Assembly (NCBI GenBank): GCA_932521025.1
Contig: OW051471.1
Coordinates: 4,588,001 to 4,652,000, forward strand
Origin: Oscheius onirici
Taxonomy: Eukaryota > Nematoda > Chromadorea > Rhabditida > Rhabditidae
Direction: 5' to 3'
DNA: 64,000 bases
Under the pieces are notes generated by a model. The model saw only the letters and a list, made by a program, of their open reading frames with translations. It did not search any database and was not told the DNA's origin. A program made the position numbers and the translations under genes. Positions 35,507 through 48,739 of the stretch are shown here, in pieces. Each line of letters opens with the position of its first letter. The stretch's first letter is position 1.

Positions 35507-38500
35507 CCTATTTGAAGAGTCGTTGTTCAATTTGAGCATTTTGTGGCCACATTTCCGTAGTTCCTGAAAATACAAAATTAATCTTTGTATAGCAGTACTA
35601 CTCTTGCAAAAACTGTTAACGGTATAAAAGAAAGCACTAACCTTTCACAGTAGTGGCGATCCGTCCTTGTAGAAAAATCTTATAGCAGGCCCGTCTCACA
35701 GAATCCACGTTGATTGCCTGAACAGTTTTCATTGTCCGAATTGGAATCTACAACTACAAATTGATCATAGCGATAAAGCCATGAAGCGATCTAGCCCAAA
35801 AAATGAACAAGACAGGTGGGATGTTGAAATGTTGTTACACCAAGAGGTGGCTCTCAACAGCCATTGATTTTCTAAGATTATACGGAGCGAAAATGTGTCA
35901 ATTTGAGTGCAAAAACACATACGTTTATTCTGGCTTCAAGTTCTGGGATAGGAATACGTCGGCCGTAGCAGAGGAGCTGTCGGCCTATATCTTCGCAGAT
36001 TGGTGTACTACCATCAAGCATCAGCAGCAGATTGGTTAGCAAAGTTCTTTTTCCTCTCTCCACTGAAGCCGAGTCGACATCTAAAAAAAGACTTTTGGAA
36101 AACGGACAAAAGTTGCCTACCAAGAGCAAGCCACCTCCACTCGTTGATAACACTGTCGATCCATCGGTCGATCGACTTTTCTGCGACAGCGAAGTAGACA
36201 CCCATCAAGCCGGTATCCTATATGAATTTAATGCTGAAAATAACAAGAACTCACTTTGTAGCAGGTGTTAAATGCTTGAAATGACTGAACTCCTCCGTCG
36301 GCTCCCATATCGAGAGCAAGGCGAGTTGGCGCATTGACTCCGAATCCACGACTGCGATCGAATTCACCAAGAAGCTAAAACAGGGATAAAAAAAATAGGG
36401 ATAAAAAAAAGCACGTACAGTGTTTGCAACCATGAGCGAGATATTGTCCTCGTGAGTCCAGGAAACTCCTTCCACGACCAAAGCTCCGTAACAGAACTTC
36501 ATATCCTCGACGGGAATCTTGATCTGAAAATAGTCGGTCGCTTCAAAGACAAAAAGAGAAACAACCTCACAAGGAGTGAATTTTGCTGGAATAAAGTTTG
36601 TAGAAGCAACTCCAAGAGGCAGTTTTCCGAAATACTTCTCCGCCAGTCGAGCCAAATCGTCATGTTCCACGCCACCAGCTCCAGCCAGAACCATTCTCCC
36701 CGATCGGTAGTGTGTATCAATGTAATCCCGAAGATCCATTTTCGAAATGGTTCTGAGCGTTTGATGAGGAAGAAGAAAGAATAAGTTACTTGATGTTTTC
36801 AGTCGGTCCGAGGATAGTCATACAGAGGGGATTCCCAGCAAAACAGCCGGAATGTAAGTGGTCAAAAACGACTTCCTGTAACGAATTTACTCAAGAGATG
36901 TTTTGAAAAGATACCTGATGATTCTGTTCGACCTCCTCCATTTCTCGAAGAATAACACCCCTTTCGGCAGTAATATCCTTCTCCATGTGCTTGCTGTTGA
37001 GAAGAATATCAGCTAGAATTTCTACGGCTAAAATTGATTTTAGCAGAAGAAAACAAAAAAAAACTACATCGTTCCAGATCATTTTTGAAACATTTGGCAT
37101 AATAGACTGTCTGTTCACGAGATGTGTAAGCATTCAAATGGGCTCCAATGTCCTCGACCTCGAGTTCGAGGGAATGCCGTGTTCTTTTAGTTGTACCCTA
37201 AATAAACAGTAAAAATGAATTATAAGAAAGTAACTTTGAAAGACATGTGTTCGAGGAAGTGTGCTGTTCCGTTGTTCTTCTTATTCTCGTAACGAGAACC
37301 GGCATCAATCCAGACTCCGACCTGGAAATTGATAATTTGAAAGAATAAAACATGAAACTTTTGTAACGCTAGGTTGTCCCAAACGTAAAACTATTTACAA
37401 ATTGGAAGCGAATAAAAATTGCTACAAAAGAGAGCTCGAAACGACCGAGAAGTGCTACCATGAATGTCCTGGACAAGATCATCTTCAACCCTTCACAGGT
37501 GTCACCTATATTCCGGACAATACTCGTCAGCAGGCGGAGCTTACTCTGCAGAACTTCTCGGACATTTCTGTCATCTTCAAGATGAAGTCTACTCGTCCTG
37601 GTATGTTCAAGATGCGTCCGGTCTACGGAATGGTTCCACCGGGAGACAAGACCAAAGTCAAGCTGATTTTCAAGGGAATCAAGGGCATGGAAAAGGCTCC
37701 CGTGAATGACCACTATAGTGTCGTGCTGAGTCGCAATCCAACCACTTCCACTAACGTGGAAAAGATCTGGAAGCAGCATAAAAATCTGGCAAAAGTGGCT
37801 GCTCAAGAAACTAGAAAGAAGAAGCTGCATATTCTGTTCAATGGAATAAACGAACAGCAAGAGATAAAGGACGATGATGAGGTTGATGGGGATGGAAAAT
37901 CAGGAAGAATAAAGAAAAACAAGGGAGAAGTCGACCTGGATGAGCCTCTCAACAAGATGCCTCCACCGCCAAAGGTTGTGATTGATCCGAGAATTCCCGT
38001 TCTTCTCATGTATCGCCCGGCCGAGCCTGTGTTCGATGACGACGACGATGATGATGAGGGCGAAGACTCGCAGGATTTGGAGAAAACTACCAAGAAGGGT
38101 TCTGGATTGACTTCGAATAAGTGTGTGAGTGGTGCTGTTGCTACGGAAATGAGCACAGCTCCGGCGATCAAAAAGACTCAATGGCCAAACCTGCTGCTCC
38201 TACTGCAGCTCCAAATGGTCAGTTCTGTTCTCCTGTCGGAACAACTTTGCATAAAGGTCCTGCAGATGCTCCCGCCGCTGCTACTTCATCGGCTCCTGAT
38301 CTGGCTCAGCCACAGCAAGCAGCCAGGATCTGTCACGATGATGTCTCCTGGAGCCGCAGGAAACCCGAAAGTCAATTCAGTATTCGCTATGAATGCTCCG
38401 GCACGCAAATCTTCAGTAAAACTTCAGGACTAACGGCCGCTAAAGGCGCTATCCCGGTCAGCAATACTGGAATTGATAATAGTACTGGAGAAGTTCAATT

Positions 38501-38965
38501 CGTTGCTCTCGGACAGGGCTGCAACAATTATGCCATGCAAAACGGAAATAACGGACAGGGAAGCGTTCCCAAGCTCACTGATGGTAACGGAGCTGCCGCT
38601 GGAGGCAACGCCACGAGCGAACCGGGATCGGTTGCACCGGGTGGGTCTCAATTTGGTGGAGTAAGTTTAGCCTAGCTTCAAAAATGCAACTTTCCTTTCA
38701 GTCTGTCTTCGTCCGCAACAACAAGTAATGCTTCAGTGATCAAGCTCAAAATGTGTATAGTAAACTAACCGTCGCAGTTTCCATTCCGGTGTTCTCACTT
38801 GCTACTCTGAATCCACTGGGCAGCGTAGATACAACTGTTTCCGGGAAATAGCGATTGGATGCCACAGCGGATAGTAGTTGGGAGGCTGTTGTCTTAAAAC
38901 ATACATGTTTCACCGATACAACCCCCACTTACTTTCATTATTGGCCTTGTGGATCGGTAGAGCAT
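35507..38965 (-). CDS. mppb-1: Mitochondrial processing peptidase beta subunit (MPP-beta)
   Basis: Catalytic subunit of the metalloprotease that removes mitochondrial presequences. The start [11 protein letters not shown] at 38965 and the next exon ([20 protein letters not shown]) form the targeting sequence. Then [16 protein letters not shown] joins across a 1.4-kb intron to [31 protein letters not shown] with the inverted zinc motif Hxx[22 protein letters not shown], and [20 protein letters not shown] with the third metal ligand. Later parts read [10 protein letters not shown]-like text, [52 protein letters not shown] and [11 protein letters not shown], ending at a TAG at 35507. The intact HxxEH argues for MPP-beta, although complex III core protein 1 is a close relative. 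The large first intron hosts an MSP-domain gene in antisense. Confidence 0.92.
37342..38728 (+). CDS. MSP-domain protein, frame-disrupted, nested antisense in MPP-beta intron
   Basis: An MSP (major sperm protein) domain is readable without introns from about 37480 to 37880: [51 protein letters not shown] and [16 protein letters not shown] charged linker with an eight-residue Asp run follows, then a low-complexity Ala/Pro/Gly/Asn-rich tail. The frame is open from about 37342, but there is no ATG before the domain. The coding frame appears to change at about 38170, 38320 and 38420, each time back to a protein-like frame, two of them at A-homopolymers. A GTAAGT intron near the end joins to SVFVRNNK and a TAA at 38726. 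Either it is a decaying copy, or the assembly has homopolymer errors and a missing first exon. Sperm-type MSP genes are often intron-poor. Confidence 0.6.
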
Positions 38966-39064
38966 TTTTCTTGTTTTGTTTCTGAGACCTGCAAACGAAC
39001 ACATAGATTTGCTTACTGTGAAATCAAAGAGAAAAAAAAATAAATAAAAGGCTATGATATCTGT

Positions 39065-39112
39065 GGCTGACGTTGTGTTTGTCCATGACCACGAGAATCG
39101 TCGCGACAAGTT
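39065..39112 (-). repeat. Fragment of the dispersed repeat family
   Basis: The sequence GTGTTTGTCCATGACCACGA then GAATCGTCGCGACAAG is the reverse complement of the core of copy A at about 6695-6745. It lies just upstream of the MPP-beta coding start, probably in its 5' UTR intron or promoter. Confidence 0.6.
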
Positions 39113-39198
39113 AGAAATTGGTAGGATTAGATATCACTAGCTACTTTTGAACTTGGAATTTTCTAGACTTTCGCCAAGTAGGAAGCTTTAAAAATAGG

Positions 39199-39279
39199 CA
39201 GGCTTGTTGATTTCGTTTATTCCAAATCGAAGCGCTGAAAACCGCGGCGCGGCCCAGCGCCCCAAAATCAACAAGCCTG
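39199..39279. mobile_element. 81-bp MITE interrupted in its target-site duplication
   Basis: The element has 15-bp inverted ends: CAGGCTTGTTGATTT at the left and AAATCAACAAGCCTG-like sequence at the right, around a GC-rich core. Its left flank AAAATAGG (39191-39198) matches GAAATAGG on the right once the larger neighbouring element is removed (39280-39284 joined to 39903-39905). This gives a 7/8 match for an 8-bp target-site duplication. Confidence 0.8.
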
Positions 39280-39284
39280 GAAAT

Positions 39285-39894
39285 CAGGCTTGTTAAAAAC
39301 CTGCGCTGCGCCGCGCTGCACCAGGTTGGACTTTGCGGCGGGCTAAAAAAATTCATTTCGCATTTTTTCTGATTTTTTTTTGTTTCCAAATACGTCCCCC
39401 GATTAGATTTAGTTTTGTCATCAAAAAAATTGGAAGAAAATCGAAAACTGACAATGAAAATCGAAGAAAACTGCTATTTTTACCGAATTTCGTCAAAAAA
39501 CTGCGTTTTCTTCGGGGCTATCTCGCAGCGAAAAAGTTCGATTTGAAAAAGGTCACTTTGCAAAAATCTTGGCTGAGTATCAAATGTTTACACGTTATAT
39601 CAATTTGATCACAGCACGCAAACATTGGATACTCAGCAAAGATTTTTGCAAAGTGACCATTTTCGCCGCGAAACAGCCCCTTTTCTTCTATTTTTTGTCG
39701 TCAGTTTTCGATTTTCTTCCAATTTTTCTGATGGCAAAACTAAATCTAATCGGGGGACGCGTTTGGAAACAAAAACAATCAGAAAAAAATGCGAAATAAA
39801 TTTTTTTAGCGCGCCTCAAAGTCCAACCTGGCCGCCTCACGCCGCAGCCGCAGCGCAGCTCATTGTCAGACTGCAGCGTAGCTCAACAAGCCTG
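39285..39894. mobile_element. 610-bp hAT-type foldback MITE inserted beside its smaller relative
   Basis: The ends are CAGGCTTGTT and AACAAGCCTG, and the arms are complementary over most of the element, e.g. CCAGGTTGGACTTTG against CAAAGTCCAACCTGG, TTGCAAAAATCTT against AAGATTTTTGCAA, and GATTAGATTTAGTTTTG against CAAAACTAAATCTAATC. Identical octamers CTGGAAAT flank it (39277-39284 and 39895-39902). CA-start ends with an 8-bp duplication indicate the hAT superfamily. It has no transposase. The GC-rich end segments and AT-rich middle give it a composition unlike the neighbouring genes. Confidence 0.9.
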
Positions 39895-40293
39895 CTGGAA
39901 ATAGGTATGGAGCCGGTAGAAAACTGACGCTATTTATGACGCCGCTAGGCGACAACGTCGTATAGTCAAATAAAATAGACTTCAAGACGTTGCATCAAAA
40001 ATGCTCGCTCAGACGTTTTGAAATCTCCGCCATGGTGTTTTTGTTTATGTCGCGGGCTTTCAAAAGTTCAGAAATAATTTTCATCATATTTCTTTTTTGC
40101 TTTTGCTCCCCTGTTTCCTCATGAGTCAACCCATAACTCTTTGCGGGTTGATTCATTGCTCACTAAATCCATAATGACGTTCCGCACCAGCATTTCACAA
40201 TCTCTTCTTACGTCATTCGCGTTGAGAAATACCATTCTTTAGAGGGGGAGACCGATGAGAATAAACCGGTGCAGACAGACCTGATAGCGCACT

Positions 40294-42183
40294 ATGGTTT
40301 CTTTCGACTTTACACTCAATCTACGAGTAAGGTACTTTTTCTTCGAAAAAATTTTAAGCTAATTTTTCTCAGAAATGTTGGAAATGACGTTGATAGAATT
40401 GGAATACGAGGGAGCATTCAGCGACAAGCGCAAGGCTCTAATAGATTTGTAGAGGTTGGCTCTATTTATTCTCTAAATATGTTTTTTCAGATATCTCAAA
40501 CAGAGACAGTGTACCACGAGAATAATGTGAACTTCAAACATCGATGCTTAGTACCTTACCGTTTTGGTGGACATGAAGACACCTACATGATCACAGTGTA
40601 ATTTTTCAATGCTTTATTTTATTTTACAGCATATTCAGATACGGAGTTCGCGATGAGAGCGGCGTTTTCACTGGCCCACTGGGTAAAGTGGTTTTCCAGC
40701 TAGCATCGATAATTTCGGCCGGAGGCAATCAATCTTTTGTTCTATTCTCAAACTGCTTTCTGGACGTCTACGTTTCGCTGTCAGAAACGTATTCTCAAGG
40801 AATTAGTTTGGCTTTTTCGGGACACAGCCTTCACTCACCCGACAGTCGACCAATTGCTAGCTATGTGGCCCTTATTCTGTGTGCCCCGGAACGAAACATT
40901 CTTCTTTACAAATCGCCGGTCAAAAAAGGAGAAAAGCATCCAGTTTGGCCCGAGTTCGTCCTTCCACTCCATCTATTGCAATATTATCCAAATGCACCTC
41001 TCCAACTACATTGTTTCAACTACAATGTTAACGCTCCAGACTCTCTGATCGGTATTTTCTTGCTGCATTTTTGTTTGCATATTTCTTTTTCAGGCTATTT
41101 TTCAACAACATTGACACAATTGCAAGTTGGTCCGGGATCGATGAATATCTACATGGTTTGCTCAATGTTTGCTCATGATATCGTAAATTTCTTTCAGCTG
41201 ACTGATCAACACGGTGCGAGATTACCGGAAAAGACGAATATATCTTTGTCCAGAATGGGACCACAGCCTGTTTCGAATATTCTCCAGCTGTTCCAGAACA
41301 AGTTTGTTTTTATTTTTTATTTTACAAAATATTGATTCAGCATGCACATAGGACTCGGAATAGCAATAGATCTCACCGCTTCAAATGGAAAGCCAGATGA
41401 ACCGTCGTCGTTGCACTTTGTTCATCCATACAGCACTTCAGCCTATGAACACGCCCTGCTCTGCATTTTGCCACATCTGGCACCTTTGATGAGCCAGCCA
41501 AAAATTGGTTTGTCTTCTTTTTGTAGCACAACAAGTCTTTTCAGTTGCTCTAGGATTCGGGGCAAAAGTTGAGCCATCATATGATCTCTCTCACTGCTTC
41601 CCATTGGTAAAGTTATATTTTATTACTTTACTTTAATTTTTCAGAGTGGCAGCCATGAAAACGCGTTTGTAAACGGTGTTCCTGGACTCATTGAAGCCTA
41701 TCGTTCAGCACGTATTGTTGTGAAACCATTCGCCCCAACCGAATTGAGCGAAGTTATTTACTACATTTCCAAGTAATATTCCTATTTTCCGTCCTTCAAA
41801 GATGAAAATCTCAGATTTGCTAAAGCTGAAGTCAAAAAACCCCACGGTCTGTACTTTATCCTGATCATTTTGACCGATGGAGGTCCAGCACAATCAACAA
41901 AAACTGTAAACGCCATTGTCGATTCTTCTCCATTTCCTCTTTCGATTATTGCCGTCGGCGTGGGTTCGGTAAGATATTTTACCTATTTATTGCCAAAAAA
42001 AAATCACAGAATCGTGATTTCACAAGCTTGAAAAGTCTCGAATCACCATTTCTGAAGCACACGGACGGACGACAACTGACCCGTCAAAACTTCCGTTTCG
42101 TCGAAGCTGCTCGAATAGACACGGATGATGCGATCGCCCTTATTCCCATGGATATAACCTCATGGACTGCTAACAAACAATAA
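40294..42183 (+). CDS. Copine (C2-C2-vWA calcium-dependent membrane-binding protein)
   Basis: Cytosolic protein that binds phospholipid through C2 domains and recruits partners through a von Willebrand A domain. The start MVSFDFTLNLRVRNVG at 40294 begins C2A; it continues with FVEISQTETVYHENN and GPLGKVVFQLASIISAGGNQ. C2B includes DVYVSLSETYSQGISLAFSG and YKSPVKKGEKHPVWPEF. The copine vWA domain reads MHIGLGIAIDLTASNG then KPDEPSSLHF, ALGFGAKVEPS, NGVPGLIEAYRSA, LYFILIILTDGG and PLSIIAVGVGS, ending at a TAA at 42181. The MIDAS-like DLTASNG and LTDGG are retained. C2 domains look divergent, with few of the usual Ca-binding aspartates. Nematodes have several copines, so the exact orthologue is not assigned. 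The NAMPT gene follows 143 bp downstream in operon-like spacing. Confidence 0.88.
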
Positions 42184-42326
42184 TGCCTTTATAATTTGTT
42201 TTCTTACGAGTTGTTATGTATAAATGTTTTTCTTACTTGCTTAACCTTTAAGAGTTTGCTCGTAAATCAAGCGTAAGGTTTATTGGAGCGTTTTCGTATT
42301 ATGATTCGTCTAATTTTAGCGCAGAA

Positions 42327-44183
<1,857 letters not shown>

Positions 44184-44267
44184 GACGTTCTCGAAAAGAT
44201 CTCCCAAGTTTCGAATCTCACTTAGCATAACTGTATTTTGATCTCGTGAACATATCCCAATGAATTT

Positions 44268-45356
44268 TTATTTGTGAGCTCTATTGACCAAAATTTTTGC
44301 CCACTCAATGGGTACAAATTGTTTCTCCGCCACTCGAATCGCCTCTTCCGTCGTCAAAATCGCCACATTCTTCTTCCGGAAAAGTTCGTTCGCATCGGTG
44401 ACTTTATCTTGCGTAAGGCCCTTGCTGGCATCACAAATGATCGCACAGAAGAAACCCAAGTTGGCAGCGTCTTTCAAGGTGTGCATGACACCTTCAAAGT
44501 ATGAATAACTAAACAAATTTAATTTTTACAGATGTCGTAGGCGAGTCCACAGGCCACCACAGTATTTATGCCTCCAGAACGGAGAATAGCTTCCAATTCC
44601 GATCTGAATAATTATTTCTCTCCACTTCCAAAATACCTCTTGATCCCCTGGTTATCCGCGAAAGCCGAGTAGCTGTCCAGATGAACTTGTCCTCCCTTCT
44701 TCAGCATCTTGGCTCCTTCGACTATTTGAATATCCTTATGAATCTGTGCTCCCCAACTCGATTGAACACAGTGCGTGGGATATAGTATCTGAAAAAGGCT
44801 TTAGCCTTTCAAAGAAAAAGTACCTGGATGGTGGAGGGTCTCTCGAAGCGGACAATGTCGAATGGCCGTAGTTTTCGGGCTTTATCATCCGGAGCGAGTT
44901 CTCGATCCTCATTTCGAGCATGTTCGTAAAAGGATATATGGTTGTTCGGATGCCAGTCTTGAGTATAAACAATCATGTTGAAATTTTTGTTGGAGGTGAG
45001 CCGATTGACCAAAGGAATGGCTTCCAGAGGGTCTTGTTGTGCGGGTCCGTTCTGATTCCAGCAGTCTTCTATGAGCGAATTAACTCACCTTTATTCCCAA
45101 AGACCCGTCGATGAAATCGTTCTGAAAGTCGACAACAATCAGAGCTACACTCAAGGAATCCAGGGGCTGAAGCAGCTTTTGTTCCATTCGTTCGAACTCT
45201 TCTGGAGTGAGATCCACGGATTCTGTCTATATTAGAGTGACTCTCACGTGTAGACAAGGAACTTACAGAACTGAACTGTTTGACCAGGGACGCAATTTCT
45301 TCAATTGGATGGCCATTTCCTAGTCTCTTGACCAGCTCTTCCACTGCATTTGTCAT
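44268..45356 (-). CDS. pnc-1: Nicotinamidase (PNC-1 / isochorismatase-like hydrolase)
   Basis: Hydrolyses nicotinamide to nicotinic acid, the first step of the Preiss-Handler-linked NAD salvage used by invertebrates and microbes. Exons give MTNAVEELVKRLGNGHPIEE, LSVALIVVDFQNDFIDGSLG with the catalytic Asp, NMIVYTQDWHPNNHISFYEH, ILYPTHCVQSSWGAQIHKDI, MLKKGGQVHLDSYSAFADNQ, VVACGLAYDICVMHTLKDAA containing the catalytic Cys, and FVPIEWAKILVNRAHK, stop TAA at 44268. The splice GACATCT|GTAAAA...TTTGAAG restores the conserved GLAYDIC. A longer in-frame start at 45479 would add 41 hydrophobic residues; C. elegans pnc-1 has a secreted isoform, so this may be a signal peptide, but a CTTTAG acceptor in the same stretch favours the short start. 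Converges with NAMPT, 84 bp between stops. Confidence 0.95.
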
Positions 45357-45507
45357 TTCGAGACCTAAAGTAATCTCATCAGACGCGAGAACAAGTTGGA
45401 AACAAAGGGGACAAACAGACACGACTGAAATGCTCTGTTTGCAGTTGAACACTTGAACTAACAATCCAATTATTGTCATCGGCCTTGGAAGCCTTTTAAC
45501 ATTTTAC

Positions 45508-45533
45508 AAGAACAGGTCGCCCGACCTGTTCTT
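45508..45533. promoter_or_regulatory. Perfect 12-bp inverted repeat upstream of pnc-1
   Basis: AAGAACAGGTCG, a CC spacer and CGACCTGTTCTT form a perfect palindrome 150 bp upstream of the pnc-1 start. It contains AGGTC half-site-like sequence on each arm, so it could be a nuclear-receptor-type operator or an RNA hairpin. No proof of function. Confidence 0.5.
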
Positions 45534-46255
45534 AGCTTTAGTGAGTCTCAGTCCTACTGTCCCTTCCCTTCTTCCCTTGTCACTTTGTCCCAGTCACTCC
45601 CTGTCCCACAAAAGAAACTATCAAAGTCGTTAGAACACTTCGCGCACTTGCTTTTTCTATCACGACTTGTTAAAAACTAATTTGGGCACAAAGATCCCCT
45701 TATTATCCTCAATAAAAGCTTCAAACACAGACAGACACACAGAGACGCTAGAGCAATATTAAGTGGATCTTAATTGTTTGACTCTATTGAAATCCAGGAG
45801 TGTCCGTTGCAAACGGTAAAACGGCAGCTGGTGGTAATAAAATACCTCGCGGACGAGTTAGGCAACATCATAAAAGACTAAGCCGCTCTGTAATAGGCAC
45901 ACTCTGCCACACAGAAAAAGAGGGATATCCAAGGCGACGTGACGTAGGTCGATTCGAGTCTCAATTAGTTAAGTGTTGCGACGAATGCCGGAAACGGAGC
46001 TGGCTGTCCGACTTGTTGAAGCGAATCAAAATTGAGCAAATAAAAAGTTCATTTGGGAAATGTAAAAGTGAAAGTCATATGGGAATGTGTCAAAAGACGA
46101 GAATACCAGTTGAAATCAGTCATCAGAGTTTCGTCAGATCAGGGCCATACTTACAACAGACAGTGCGTATAAAAGGGAACAAATAAAATACTATTAAAAG
46201 ATAAATGACTAGAAAGGGGAGAAGAAAGACAAAATAGTGAGAAACGGTAAGGGAG

Positions 46256-47474
46256 TTACCGCTGAGAGAATCGTTGAGCCATAAAGTTTCGAGCCAGCGA
46301 GGTGACTTCTCTCTGTGCTCGCGTTCCTCCAGTCGTGTATCGGAGCCATCGACGCGAGAACTGATAGATTGTGATCGAAAAGAAATACAACTTACAGGCA
46401 TGGAAATTCTTCGAAGAGGAATATTCGGTTGGGCGAAGATGTCGTTCGCCTTGGTCTGAGTCTCGGTCAAGTTCTCTTCTGTTCTCGCCTTTTTGGTCAC
46501 AGGTTCAGACTGTAATTGTTTCTACTCATTTTAAGAAACTGGATAAAAAACCTCAGTAACAGAAGTGCAAGTGTCCTCGATGTGATCTACAGAAGTTCCG
46601 GCTTGAATCTCCTCGTAATGACTCAAAAAGAGTTGTTTCAGAGGAGAACTGCCGAACAGATTGAAAGACTCATCAAACACTCCAGAATCTTCAACCTGAA
46701 ATGGTCACTACTTCCAGTAAGACCCGTTATAACTCACATTGAAGCCTTTGCTCGGTGTCTCAAGAATCTCGAAAAGACCAGGAACAGGCTTGATGTCCTC
46801 CAGCTCCTGCTTTTCCTTCGGAATTTCCGGAAGATTCAGACATCTGGCTGCACTGGAAGACGAGGCCACTTTTCCAATATCCAATCTGTCCCGATTCTTC
46901 TCCAGTCTGTCCTCACAGAACTTGTAGTCGAGACTGTTCTCATTGTTCGAAAGACTCAGAGCTCGATCGGATAGAGTCGGTGAGGAGAAGGAAGAGAGTC
47001 GAAATCGTCTGTAAACTCTTTGCTATGAACTGTTTCTATAAAAAATACCCAAAAGGAGAAAAGGGTGTGTAGTTTGATTTTGTGGATCCAGGTGTCCGAA
47101 GAGGGGAAATTCGCATATTCCGCTATAAGTGAGCAGTTATTTTTGTTATAGAACAAAGGCAGGAGTCAACCTCCTGACTAGAAAGAACCGTGTCGTCTCC
47201 GCGGGTTATATCCTCGACCGAGGTCGACGAATATGCCCATGGGATACTCGGCTAAGAGCGAGAAGAGAACCCTAGGGTTCATGAGACTGACCTTCTGTGC
47301 GAGTGGAGGACTACAGAAAGAGTCGCCTAGTCCAGAGTCATTGAGTCCCTGATCAGTCAGAATGGAAGTTCGTCTGTTGGGAGGAGTTGTGACTCGGGGC
47401 CATTTGGTAGGCGGACTCTCTCCGAACGACACCTCCGGGCGATCGGACGACTGCCACGAAGGGCCTTCCCACAT
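46256..47474 (-). CDS. Unrecognised, largely disordered protein
   Basis: The first exon may start at 47474 (MWEGPSWQSSDRPEVSFGES), followed by Pro/Thr-rich text ending near LGDSFCSPPLAQK. A later exon (about 47010 to 46738) gives RFRLSSFSSPTLSDRALSLS then NNENSLDYKFCEDRLEKNRD and ends EILETPSKGFN. The next exons give EDSGVFDESFNLFGSSPLKQ, PVTKKARTEENLTETQT with NDIFAQPNIPLRRIS, and a final exon ending LARNFMAQRFSQR with a TAA at 46256. The many Ser-Pro and Thr-Pro sites, KKAR nuclear-signal-like stretch and SPLKQLF suggest a nuclear cell-cycle-regulated protein, but no fold was identified. The phase of the first exon does not match the second, so the 5' structure is doubtful; an exon may be missing. 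Confidence 0.55.
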
Positions 47475-48369
47475 GGACGGTCACGGCTCTCTGAAATGGT
47501 TCTGTTGCTAATTGCTCTGAGGATCATCGAGATAAGAGAGAAACTGCCAGACGAGGCTCCAAAGACGGACAATTGACCGGAGATTAATGTTGCGCAACTG
47601 ACAGGTGCCAAGACAGAGGCTCTTTTGGTAGGTACAGGGAATGGGAGTGAAGAATGAATAGACAGCTGTTCTGGTCAATAAGGAGATAATACAAGTAGTG
47701 CGGGGTCGAGAGATAAGACTAGAAGGTCTGCAGGAAATGAATGTGAAAGGAAAGACTGTCGGAGTATATGTTGACAGATTCGATCGGACTGATAACATCA
47801 GCTAAAAGTGTCGGCATGGATGAAAGCTTAATAAAAAGCATATCAGAAAGTCATTTCACGAGAGAACTTTTGACCGTCAACAGGAGAAAAGAGCAGCGTG
47901 GGTGGTCGGATCGGATGACTGGTGGCCGAGCCAATGAAAGGTCAGCAGGCTTGACCTTGCAGCATGAGCGGGCCTAGGCTACACGGCCCCCTAAACCTCC
48001 GGACGATCGATCAATAAAGGCACGGGCCGGGCATTTCGCGCCAAAAGCACTGTGCCTGCCGCTGCCCGTGACGAGGTGGACTGAGGCTGCGCGAGAGATG
48101 GGGAAAAAGCCACCTGCCTCCGGCCAAATAGATCGTCGAACGGGAACGATCTGTCGACTGGGAGTAACCCATTTGAATTACTGATTCAACCATCGGTCTG
48201 TTTGCATTATGCGTACATCTGACCGTTTGTTTGTGAGAGTGAAGGCATTATTACATAAGATATTCGACCGATGCATAAGATGCCAAACAAACAAGATGTT
48301 TATCAATTCTCCTGATCTCCTTACTATCAATAGGCAGGTGGACAAGACCTGGAAGCGATTCCTGGTGCC
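47475..48369. other. Non-coding region with a GC-rich block
   Basis: No gene was found. The stretch 47980-48130 is markedly GC-rich compared with its surroundings and contains CACGGGCCGGGC and CTGCCGCTGCCCGTGACG, reminiscent of the hAT-like ends further right; it may be an old transposon remnant. It also contains the upstream region of the unknown minus-strand gene. Confidence 0.45.
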
Positions 48370-48542
48370 CAGGCCAGGCAACGGGCCGGGCTCGGGACCG
48401 AAGGAAAAAAATGGGAAAACATGGGTATTTTTCTGGTTTTCAGTGTTAAAATTGTGAAAAAAAGACATAATTTGGTACTTTATTATACAACCAGCCAGCT
48501 TCGCCGCCTGTCGGCGGCTTTTTTCCTTGCGTTTTTTTCTTT

Positions 48543-48690
48543 ACTTCTGATCCTTTCCCCAGTCAGCCGATTTCTTCTGGTCTCTTCCCCAGTCAGCCGA
48601 TATCTTTTGATCAATTCCCCAGTCAACAGATCTCTTCTGATCTATTCTGATCCCTTCCCCATTCAACCGATCCCTTCTGATCCCCTAGCG
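48543..48690 (+). repeat. Tandem repeat, about 30-bp unit
   Basis: About five imperfect copies of a unit like CTTCCCCAGTCAGCCGATAT followed by TTCTGATC-type sequence lie head to tail inside the hAT-like element. Units diverge by a few bases each. Confidence 0.8.
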
Positions 48691-48739
48691 GTTACTCTGA
48701 CTCTATTTCCTACTCAAAACAATTTAGCAAAAATATTTG

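Noticed and set aside
37803-38181. Long minus-strand Ser-rich frames opposite the MSP-domain gene
   Set aside because: They are antisense shadows of the Asp/Glu-rich linker and do not join MPP-beta exons.
45356-45479. Longer pnc-1 start giving a hydrophobic leader
   Set aside because: Not adopted as the main start because a CTTTAG acceptor lies just before the shorter Met; kept as an alternative isoform possibility.
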